A stretch of DNA of 5,220 bases from Desulfoprunum sp. (GTDB lineage Bacteria > Desulfobacterota > Desulfobulbia > Desulfobulbales > Desulfocapsaceae): contig JAUYSF010000432.1 in assembly GCA_030696435.1 (NCBI GenBank), forward strand, positions 1-5,220. Direction: 5' to 3'. Position 1 is the first letter of the stretch, and every line of letters begins with the position of its first letter. Below are positions 1 through 5,220 of this stretch, one piece after another. The notes beneath the pieces were generated by a model, which was not told the origin of the DNA, did no database searches, and saw nothing but the letters and a program-made list of their open reading frames with translations. The translations under genes were made by a program, and so were the position numbers.

Positions 1-180
1 AGTCGAGAACCTGCCAAAAACACTACGCCTTGTATATCGAACTTTTTATCTAGCCATCTGTGATCTTTGTGGCGACTTTTTACGAGTTTATCAATCCTGA
101 TCTTTCGGATCCATCCCAAGACAACCCTCGTCACTCTCTCCCCGCCTGCCTTCCCGCACATTCTCACCATGCGACGTGAT

Positions 181-195
181 GTCTCAATGTGAGAC
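181..195. promoter_or_regulatory. Perfect palindrome GTCTCA-ATG-TGAGAC, candidate activator (enhancer) site
   Basis: Two perfect 6-bp arms, GTCTCA at 181-186 and TGAGAC at 190-195, surround a 3-bp centre. The centre lies about 97 bp upstream of the transcription start predicted from the -24/-12 element. That is a usual distance for the upstream activating sequence of a sigma-54 enhancer-binding protein, whose sites are often dyads. A weaker dyad, TCAC-N8-GTGA at 164-179, lies just to its left and could be a second degenerate site. Symmetry and position are seen directly. The role as a regulator site is inference, and no regulator gene is in the window. Confidence 0.45.
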
Positions 196-257
196 GGGGT
201 GGCCTCTCCTGTTTTTCCTACCTTCCTGATTAAGCTACGTTTTTGTCGATTTTGTCT

Positions 258-275
258 TTGGCACATAATTTGCTA
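258..275 (+). promoter_or_regulatory. Sigma-54 (RpoN) type -24/-12 promoter
   Basis: The sequence TTGGCACATAATTTGCTA matches the sigma-54 consensus (YTGGCAC-N5-TTGCW). The -24 element TGGCAC is at 259-264 and the -12 element TTGC at 270-273. The invariant GG (260-261) and GC (272-273) are separated by exactly 10 bases, as required. Counting C273 as -12 puts transcription start near 285 and gives a leader of about 71 nt before the ATG at 356. Transcription from such promoters needs an ATP-dependent enhancer-binding protein, for which the palindrome at 181-195 is the candidate site. No competing sigma-70 promoter of similar quality was seen. Confidence 0.82.
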
Positions 276-345
276 AGAAGCCGTGACACGCGGTTGTCTC
301 GTCGCGTTCTCATTTTGATTTAGAAACGGAATAAACCGCAGGTAC

Positions 346-353
346 AGAGAGGA
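346..353 (+). promoter_or_regulatory. Ribosome binding site of the kinase gene
   Basis: The purine tract AGAGAGGA lies just upstream of the ATG at 356. It supports this ATG as the start. The spacing is slightly short, but no other in-frame start with a better site is visible close by. Confidence 0.65.
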
Positions 354-355
354 AA

Positions 356-2809
356 ATGTCTAATTACACGTTTGCTCAGCTTGTCGATGTAACAGAGGTG
401 CGACAGCTGCTGGAATCTCACCACAGTCTTACAGGGATGGCATACAGCGTTTTCGACAGTGATGAGAATAACCTTGTCGCCGTGGGCTGGCAGGATATTT
501 GCGTACAGTTCCAGCTGGTCAATCCCGTCAGGTGTGTGCCCTGCCGTGAAAGCGACACCTCAGTAAAATCGCATCTGCTTGGCTTTGAGGGAGATGTCAT
601 TGAGTCTTCTTGCGCGAACGGGATGATAGATGTCGCTCTCCCCATCGTCATCGAAGGGAAGCATATGGCGACGTTCTGCACGGGCCAGTTCTTTTGCGAC
701 ACCGCCATGCCCGATACGGAATACTTCCGCACCCAGGCCGAGACCCTCGGGTTTGATACCGATGAGTATTTCAAGGCGCTCGGCCGAGTTCCCCTGTTCA
801 GCAGTGAATATGTCCGTGGGAATATGCTCTTTTTGGCCAATATGATAAACGTTCTGGCGAGAAGCGGACTCAATAAACTCAGAGACACCCGGAGCCAGTT
901 GTCCGCAGTGCTCAATACCATCCCCGACCCGATCTGGCTGAAGAATACGGCAGGGGTCTATCTTGCCTGCAACCCCGCCTTCGAAAAAATATTAGGCTGC
1001 AGCGAGTCGGAGATTGTCGGTAAGACCGACCACGATTTCGTCGATGCCGCACTGGCGGATTATTTCATCCAAAAAGACCGGGAGGCCGTGGCAGCCGGCA
1101 GGCTCTGCATCTACGAGGAAGAGGTCGCCTACGCGGCTGATGGCCACCGGAGGATACTGGAAAACTGCAAGATACCGTTTTACGGTCCGGATGGTCACAT
1201 GCTGGGCGTTCTCGGCATTGCCCACGACATCACCGAACGCAAACGGATGGAAGAGGCCCTGCGTGAGAGCGAAAAAACCCTGCGAGGGTTTATGGAGAAC
1301 ATGCCGGCAGGCTGCATCTGGACGGATATCGACGGCAACATCGAATACATGAACAAATATTTCGTGGAACTCTTGGGATATACCTTAAATGAGACACCAA
1401 CCATTGAGGTTCTCTTTGAGCGGATCTTCCCGGACCCGGAGCAAAGGGCCCGGATTCATGCCGTATATACCGGCGCATTTGCCAAAGCGGCAAAGGCCAT
1501 GGCGCCATTTCAGTCTTTGAAAACTCGAATGATCTGTAAGGATGGCTCTTCCCGGCATGTTATCGTCAACGCCCATCCTGTCCGGACCCACGTGATCGCC
1601 GTCCTCACCGATATCACCGAACGCGAGCACATCCAAAATGAACTCTTGAAGGCCCAGAAGCTGGAAGCCCTTGGAGTTTTGGCTGGCGGTATCGCCCATG
1701 ACTTCAACAACATCCTTACAGGAGTCGTAGGACATATCTTGCTTGCCCAGAAATCTCTCGATACCACCTCCGAGATGCATAAATCCTTGGAAATCGCCAG
1801 AACGGCCTCCCTGCGAGCCACTGAACTTACGCAGCGTCTCGTATCCTTCACCAAGGGCGACGTCCTGATCAAGAAACACGTTTCCGTCCGGGGCCTGGTG
1901 AACGAGTCGGTTTCGCTGGTGGTGCAAGAGGGCTGTGTGCAAGGGAACGTCTATGTCCCGGATACTCTTCACGATATAGAGGCAGATGAAGGACAGATCA
2001 GTCGACTCTTCAACAATATTGTCATCAATGCCGTGGAGTCGATGCCAAGTGGGGGGACTCTCACCGTTCAGGCCGACAATGCCAACCCGGATGAGTGTGA
2101 AGCGATGGGGCTACTTGCCGGTAGGTATATCAGGATATCATTTACTGATGAGGGGTGCGGCATCACCGAGGAAGACCAGAAGAAAATCTTTGATCCCTAT
2201 TTCACCGTCAAAGCCTTTGGCACGGGGCTCGGACTGGCTTCGTGCCATTCCATCGTCGCCAAGCATGGCGGGCGGATATTCGTATCGTCCGTGGTTGGAA
2301 CCGGCACAACTTTCACCATCTACCTTCCCTCTCTGGGAAATTCCCTTCAGGAGGATAGTCGCGACACGCAGGCAGAACCAGTGCAGCGACTGGGTGGAAC
2401 CGTCCTGGTCATGGACGATAATAACTCGATCCGCCGCGTCGTTGAGAAAATACTCCGCCGTATCGGCTACCGGGCAACAGTCTGTGTCGACGGTCAGGCG
2501 GCTGTTGCGCTCTATAAGGAGGCCAAGGAGGCTGGCACGCCTTTTGATGCCGTCATCGTGGACCTTACCGTACCGAACGGCATGGGCGGAGAGGAGGCGG
2601 CTCGGCATATGCTGGAATACGATCCCGAGGCCCGCCTGATCGTTTCGAGTGGCTACACTATTAATCCGATCATCGACAGGTATGCCGAATACGGGTTTTC
2701 CGACTTCCTGGCCAAGCCCTATTCTATTGGCCAGCTGACGCAGGTATTAGATAATCTTTGCCAGAGAGAAACCAGCAAGATGCCAGAGTCACGAAAAATT
2801 GACAGTTAA
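356..2809 (+). CDS. PocR-PAS-PAS hybrid sensor histidine kinase with C-terminal receiver
   Basis: This 817-residue protein should autophosphorylate in response to a signal and pass the phosphate to its own receiver. Residues ~5-172 are a PocR-type sensor domain, shown by the RCVPCRESD motif (Cys60, Cys63), the [14 protein letters not shown] stretch (Cys86) and a GQF motif near 110-112. PAS domains lie at ~178-297 and ~303-425, each ending in a typical DITER motif. The HisKA domain has its phosphoacceptor His448 in GGIAHDFNN. The ATPase domain shows an N-box (Asn554, Asn558), G1 box DEGCG (598-602), F-box DPYF (613-616) and G2 box GTGLGL (622-627). After a short linker, a receiver at ~681-800 has Asp687/Asp688, phosphoacceptor Asp736 and Lys787. 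All catalytic residues appear intact. No signal peptide or membrane helix is evident, so it is probably cytoplasmic. PocR domains are proposed to bind small hydrocarbon derivatives, but the ligand here is unknown. There is no HPt domain or DNA-binding output, so the phosphorelay partner must lie elsewhere. A sigma-54 promoter candidate precedes it. Confidence 0.95.
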   Translation: MSNYTFAQLVDVTEVRQLLESHHSLTGMAYSVFDSDENNLVAVGWQDICVQFQLVNPVRCVPCRESDTSVKSHLLGFEGDVIESSCANGMIDVALPIVIEGKHMATFCTGQFFCDTAMPDTEYFRTQAETLGFDTDEYFKALGRVPLFSSEYVRGNMLFLANMINVLARSGLNKLRDTRSQLSAVLNTIPDPIWLKNTAGVYLACNPAFEKILGCSESEIVGKTDHDFVDAALADYFIQKDREAVAAGRLCIYEEEVAYAADGHRRILENCKIPFYGPDGHMLGVLGIAHDITERKRMEEALRESEKTLRGFMENMPAGCIWTDIDGNIEYMNKYFVELLGYTLNETPTIEVLFERIFPDPEQRARIHAVYTGAFAKAAKAMAPFQSLKTRMICKDGSSRHVIVNAHPVRTHVIAVLTDITEREHIQNELLKAQKLEALGVLAGGIAHDFNNILTGVVGHILLAQKSLDTTSEMHKSLEIARTASLRATELTQRLVSFTKGDVLIKKHVSVRGLVNESVSLVVQEGCVQGNVYVPDTLHDIEADEGQISRLFNNIVINAVESMPSGGTLTVQADNANPDECEAMGLLAGRYIRISFTDEGCGITEEDQKKIFDPYFTVKAFGTGLGLASCHSIVAKHGGRIFVSSVVGTGTTFTIYLPSLGNSLQEDSRDTQAEPVQRLGGTVLVMDDNNSIRRVVEKILRRIGYRATVCVDGQAAVALYKEAKEAGTPFDAVIVDLTVPNGMGGEEAARHMLEYDPEARLIVSSGYTINPIIDRYAEYGFSDFLAKPYSIGQLTQVLDNLCQRETSKMPESRKIDS

Positions 2810-2810
2810 G

Positions 2811-2841
2811 CCAGACAATGTGTCTCATTTATTGTCACTGG
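2811..2841 (+). other. Intergenic bulged hairpin between kinase and chemoreceptor genes
   Basis: GACAAT at 2814-2819 pairs with ATTGTC at 2831-2836 around an 11-nt loop. An outer CCA (2811-2813) can pair with TGG (2839-2841) across a 2-nt bulge, giving about 9 bp in all. The stem is AT-rich and no T-run follows, so it is not a convincing intrinsic terminator. It starts 2 nt after the kinase stop codon. It may act in mRNA processing, attenuation or protein binding, or it may be chance. Confidence 0.35.
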
Positions 2842-2868
2842 TATTGATAACAAAAAAAAGCAGCAAAC

Positions 2869-2873
2869 AGGAG
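2869..2873 (+). promoter_or_regulatory. Ribosome binding site (AGGAG) that sets the chemoreceptor start
   Basis: AGGAG is followed by a 6-base spacer and then ATG at 2880, which is near-ideal geometry. It favours 2880 over the in-frame TTG at 2799, which overlaps the kinase gene and has no comparable site. Confidence 0.8.
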
Positions 2874-2879
2874 TTGAAA

Positions 2880-4970
2880 ATGCAGTGGAAAAACATAAAA
2901 ATACAGCCGAAATTGATTTGTCTCTTCATCCTCGTCGCCCTCGTCCCTCTCGCTCTCACGGGCTGGTGGAGTGCCCGACTCTCCAAACAGGCATTGCACA
3001 CCAAATCCCATGACCAGCTTGAGTCAATTCGGGAAATAAAGCGGGTTCAGGTCGAGTCTTTTTTCAATGACCGGCTCCGTGACGTTAAGGTGTTGGCCAA
3101 CACTCCCAACATTGCCGAAGCGTTCAAGGCCCTGGATGCCTCAATGAAAAATGAGGGCGGTGCTGGTGCTTCTTTCAAGGGCCTGAACAACGGCAAATTC
3201 GAGGCGCCTGCTGCCTATCAGGCTGTGCATGGCCGCTATTTTCCGACCTTGCAGTTTTATTTGGAGCAGTACGGCTACTATGATCTGTTCCTGATGGATG
3301 CCGATCAGGGGCTGGTCTGCTTCACCATCGCCAAAGAGGGCGATTTTGCCCAAAAGACCGCTGAGATAGACTCATCGCTCAAGGATGTCTGGAACGCCGC
3401 CAAATCCGGCAAAGTCACTCTTTCCGATACCAAACCGTATGCGCTTTCCGCCGGTGCCCCGGCCCAATTTACGGCAGCGCCCATTCTGGAAAATGGCCGG
3501 GTTATCGGGGTGGTCGCCCTGCAGATCTCCGGCAAGGCCGTCAATGATATCATGCAACAGCGTTCAGGCATGGGTGCATCCGGTGAAACGTATCTGGTAG
3601 GCCAGGACAAGCTGATGCGTTCCGACTCGTTTCTGGATAAGGAGAATCATAGCGTCACTGCTTCCTTTGCCCGTCCGGACAAAGGCCGGGTCGATACGGT
3701 AGCCAGCCGGAATGCCCTGGAGGGTAAATCCGGTTCAGAGGTTATCATCGATTACAACGGCAACCCGGTTCTTTCCAACTATTCGCCGATTACAGTCGGG
3801 GGCAACACCTGGGGGCTGCTGGCAGAAATCGACGAAGCCGAGGTCGAACAACCAATCCATAAACTGGTGGTGACGATTGCCAGCATAGGGTCGATCCTGA
3901 TGCTTGCTGCCGCTGTGGTTGCTTTTTTTCTCGGGGCGATAATTGCCAAACCTCTGAGCAGAAATGTCGATTTCGCCCAAAAGGTGGCCGCCGGCGATCT
4001 GGCGCACACCATCCCCAACGATCAACATGATGAAGTCGGTCTTTTGGCCTCGGCACTCAATGCCATGGTTCTGAGTCTCAAGACGATGTTTGGCGACATC
4101 ATGGAAGGGGCACAGTCGCTGTCTTCCTCGTCCGGTCATCTGGCATCGATCTCCGAACAGATGTCTTCAACCGCCGAGATCACCAGCAGCAGGGCAGGCA
4201 ACGTTGCTGCGGCAGCCGAAGAGATGAGCGTCACTATGAACAGTATCGCCGCCGCTGCCGAACAGGCCGCCAGCAACGTCAATTCAGTGGCCTCCGCTTC
4301 AGAAGAGATGACGGCAACTATCGACGAGATAGCCCGCAACACAGCACGAACCAGTCTCATGACCGAAAACGCCAACGAGAGGGCTGCCATCACCTTCGAC
4401 AAGGTCAATCTGTTGGGACGGGCCGCCAAGGACATCAGCAAGGTAACCGAATCGATCACCGCAATCTCCGATCAGACCAACCTGCTCGCCCTCAACGCGA
4501 CCATTGAAGCAGCACGGGCCGGCGAAGCAGGCAAGGGCTTTGCCGTAGTCGCCAATGAAATCAAGGAACTGGCCAAACAGACGGCCCAGGCAACCTTGGA
4601 GATCAAAAGCAAAATAGACGGGATACAGCAGTCCACCGATGAGACCGTCAATGAAATTACCCAGATCACCACGATCATCAGGGAAATCGACGAAATGACC
4701 AAAACGGTCGCTGCCGCCATTGAAGAGCAGTCGGTGACGACCAAGGAGATTGCTAACAATGTGGCCCAGGCCTCTCAAGGTATTCATGAAGTTACCGGAA
4801 ACGTGGCCCAGAGCGCCACAGTTGCGGCGGGAATTGCCCACGACATCGCTGGAATCAACCAAGCCTCCCATGAACTTGCCGAGAGCAGCTTGCTTGTGAA
4901 AACAAATGCAGGAGAGCTGGATTCCTTTTCGACGTCTTTGGCTGCAATGGTTGACAAGTTCAAGATTTAG
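2880..4970 (+). CDS. Methyl-accepting chemotaxis protein with dCache-like periplasmic sensor
   Basis: This 696-residue transmembrane chemoreceptor should sense an extracellular ligand and control a CheA/CheW complex. A short basic N-terminus leads into TM1 at ~11-30. A periplasmic region of about 295 residues (~31-326) looks like a double-Cache sensor: a long first helix, a core with GYYDLFLMD (132-140), and a membrane-distal/proximal pair with GETYLVG (235-241). TM2 spans ~328-356 and is followed by HAMP at ~357-409. The cytoplasmic signalling domain covers ~410-690. Its conserved hairpin tip at ~526-565 includes [20 protein letters not shown] and [10 protein letters not shown], which bind CheW and CheA. 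Alanine/glutamate-rich helices such as AAAAEEMS (443-450), ASEEMTAT (473-480) and [10 protein letters not shown] (612-621) are likely methylation regions. The signalling domain length of about 280 residues suggests the 40-heptad class. The protein ends in DKFKI, with no CheR/CheB tethering pentapeptide. The ATG at 2880 is chosen because it has AGGAG upstream and places TM1 close to the N-terminus. The gene lies 70 bp after the kinase gene, so it may be co-transcribed. The ligand cannot be read from the sequence. Confidence 0.95.
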   Translation: MQWKNIKIQPKLICLFILVALVPLALTGWWSARLSKQALHTKSHDQLESIREIKRVQVESFFNDRLRDVKVLANTPNIAEAFKALDASMKNEGGAGASFKGLNNGKFEAPAAYQAVHGRYFPTLQFYLEQYGYYDLFLMDADQGLVCFTIAKEGDFAQKTAEIDSSLKDVWNAAKSGKVTLSDTKPYALSAGAPAQFTAAPILENGRVIGVVALQISGKAVNDIMQQRSGMGASGETYLVGQDKLMRSDSFLDKENHSVTASFARPDKGRVDTVASRNALEGKSGSEVIIDYNGNPVLSNYSPITVGGNTWGLLAEIDEAEVEQPIHKLVVTIASIGSILMLAAAVVAFFLGAIIAKPLSRNVDFAQKVAAGDLAHTIPNDQHDEVGLLASALNAMVLSLKTMFGDIMEGAQSLSSSSGHLASISEQMSSTAEITSSRAGNVAAAAEEMSVTMNSIAAAAEQAASNVNSVASASEEMTATIDEIARNTARTSLMTENANERAAITFDKVNLLGRAAKDISKVTESITAISDQTNLLALNATIEAARAGEAGKGFAVVANEIKELAKQTAQATLEIKSKIDGIQQSTDETVNEITQITTIIREIDEMTKTVAAAIEEQSVTTKEIANNVAQASQGIHEVTGNVAQSATVAAGIAHDIAGINQASHELAESSLLVKTNAGELDSFSTSLAAMVDKFKI

Positions 4971-4996
4971 GAACCGTTAACTATTCAGCGAATTAA

Positions 4997-5044
4997 ATCG
5001 CTATCGAAATCGCTATCGAAATCGGGATCGAAATCGAAATCGAA
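4997..5044 (+). repeat. Eight tandem ATCGNN hexamers
   Basis: Reading from 4997, the units are ATCGCT, ATCGAA, ATCGCT, ATCGAA, ATCGGG, ATCGAA, ATCGAA, ATCGAA, followed by TTCG (5045-5048). The first four bases are invariant in all eight units and only the last two vary. This is a short tandem repeat forming the left arm of the larger element. Confidence 0.9.
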
Positions 5045-5115
5045 TTCGCAAAAATCATAGCAGTTTCAGGGAAAGTGCGACTGTGACTCAGAATTCACTG
5101 CAGCGGAAGACTCAA

Positions 5116-5139
5116 TCCGATTTCGATAGTGATAGCGAA
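5116..5139 (-). repeat. Inverted four-unit hexamer array (right arm)
   Basis: Read on the - strand from 5139 the units are TTCGCT, ATCACT, ATCGAA, ATCGGA. These are the same hexamer family as the left array, in opposite orientation and more degenerate. A transcript crossing both arrays could fold into a long imperfect stem with a loop of about 90 nt. Confidence 0.75.
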
Positions 5140-5206
5140 TTAAATCCCGCTGGATTCAATGACAACAAGCTGAACAGTTATATTACATCTATTAGAGTGG
5201 TGGTTT

Positions 5207-5220
5207 ATGCAAATTGAAGA
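5207..5220 (+). CDS. Possible start of a further gene, cut by the window edge
   Basis: ATG at 5207 opens a frame reading MQIE followed by E or D before the window ends. A purine-rich stretch, GAGTGGTGG, lies just upstream and could serve as a ribosome binding site, although its spacing is short. Only four full codons are visible, so no product can be named. The call rests on the plausible start context and on position after the repeat element. Confidence 0.3.

Larger units (their letters stand above)
1..355. other. Non-coding region upstream of the kinase gene
   Basis: No convincing reading frame or RNA gene is visible in this stretch on either strand. The first 90 bases are AT-rich. Bases about 120-230 are pyrimidine-rich on the + strand, with runs of C and T interrupted by the palindrome at 181-195. 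The last 100 bases hold the -24/-12 promoter element, the predicted leader and the ribosome binding site. Where the upstream neighbour ends cannot be told, because no stop codon of a clear gene and no hairpin with a T-run is seen near the left edge. The region is best read as the regulatory region of the downstream kinase gene. Confidence 0.7.
4987..5146. repeat. Compound intergenic repeat element: 13-bp direct repeats flanking inverted hexamer arrays
   Basis: AGCGAATTAAATC occurs at 4987-4999 and again, identically and in the same orientation, at 5134-5146. Between them lie a hexamer array (4997-5044), a core with no evident internal repeat (~5050-5115), and a shorter hexamer array on the opposite strand (5116-5139). 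CTATCGAAATCGG (5013-5025) and CCGATTTCGATAG (5117-5129) are a perfect 13-bp inverted repeat. The 7-mer GCGAATT (4988-4994 and 5135-5141) is also present inverted, as AATTCGC (5043-5049). I see no open reading frame and no T-run. From memory, similar ATCGAA-rich intergenic elements occur in Geobacter-type genomes, sometimes near four-helix-bundle (S23-like) genes. I could not check that here, and no such gene is visible in the window. Confidence 0.7.

Noticed and set aside
282..290. Small palindrome CGTGACACG at the predicted transcription start
   Set aside because: The arms are only 4 bp with a 1-base centre, which is too short to separate from chance and cannot form an RNA hairpin.
1385..1972. 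A 195-codon open frame on the - strand within the kinase gene
   Set aside because: It lies antisense to the second PAS and HisKA regions, which are intact on the + strand. The translation shows no recognisable domain.
2740..2809. A DNA-binding or HPt domain at the C-terminus of the kinase
   Set aside because: Only about 17 residues follow the receiver domain, which is too few for any further domain.
4299..4871. A 190-codon open frame on the - strand within the chemoreceptor gene
   Set aside because: It lies antisense to the strongly conserved MCP signalling domain. Its glycine/leucine-rich translation is what the reverse complement of alanine/serine/glutamate-rich coiled-coil codons gives, and there is no clear ribosome binding site.
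4971..5060. Intrinsic terminator after the chemoreceptor gene
   Set aside because: No compact GC-rich stem followed by a T-run is present. The pairing seen belongs to the repeat element and has a loop of about 90 nt.
4997..5139. CRISPR-like array
   Set aside because: The repeat unit is a 6-bp tandem hexamer with no spacers, and the two arrays are in opposite orientation. No cas gene is present.
5155..5184. Sigma-70 promoter (TTCAAT, TATATT) upstream of the possible gene at 5207
   Set aside because: The -35 hexamer matches the consensus at only three positions, and AT-rich intergenic DNA gives such matches by chance.

Overview
The window holds two complete signal-transduction genes on the + strand, a regulatory upstream region with a strong sigma-54 promoter candidate, and a structured repeat element downstream. 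Gene content and style suggest a Gram-negative, Geobacter-like member of the Desulfuromonadia (formerly Deltaproteobacteria): a PocR-type hybrid histidine kinase, a large dCache chemoreceptor, moderate GC, a -24/-12 promoter and ATCGNN hexamer repeats. This assignment is inference from gene style, not from a marker gene.

Layout. Bases 1-355 are non-coding. They contain a perfect 6-3-6 palindrome (181-195), a sigma-54 type -24/-12 element (258-275) with consensus spacing, a predicted leader of about 70 nt, and a Shine-Dalgarno sequence. Bases 356-2809 encode an 817-residue cytoplasmic hybrid sensor kinase: PocR sensor, PAS, PAS, HisKA (His448), HATPase_c, receiver (Asp736). Bases 2810-2879 are a short intergenic gap with a bulged hairpin and no U-tract. 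Bases 2880-4970 encode a 696-residue transmembrane methyl-accepting chemotaxis protein with TM1, periplasmic dCache-like sensor, TM2, HAMP and cytoplasmic signalling hairpin. Bases 4971-5206 are non-coding and carry a compound repeat: eight ATCGNN hexamers, a core of about 70 bp, an inverted shorter hexamer array, and 13-bp direct repeats at both ends. A possible next gene starts at 5207 and runs off the edge.

How the parts may work together. The kinase senses an internal signal through PocR/PAS and phosphorylates its own receiver. The MCP senses an external ligand and would control a CheA/CheW array. The genes are co-oriented, 70 bp apart, with no intrinsic terminator between them, so co-transcription from the sigma-54 promoter is plausible. 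No HPt protein, separate response regulator, enhancer-binding protein or CheA/CheW gene lies in the window, so the partners must be encoded elsewhere. The least ordinary elements are the sigma-54 promoter with its palindrome and the hexamer repeat element. Both protein genes are recognisable family members, and I do not see a wholly new protein system.
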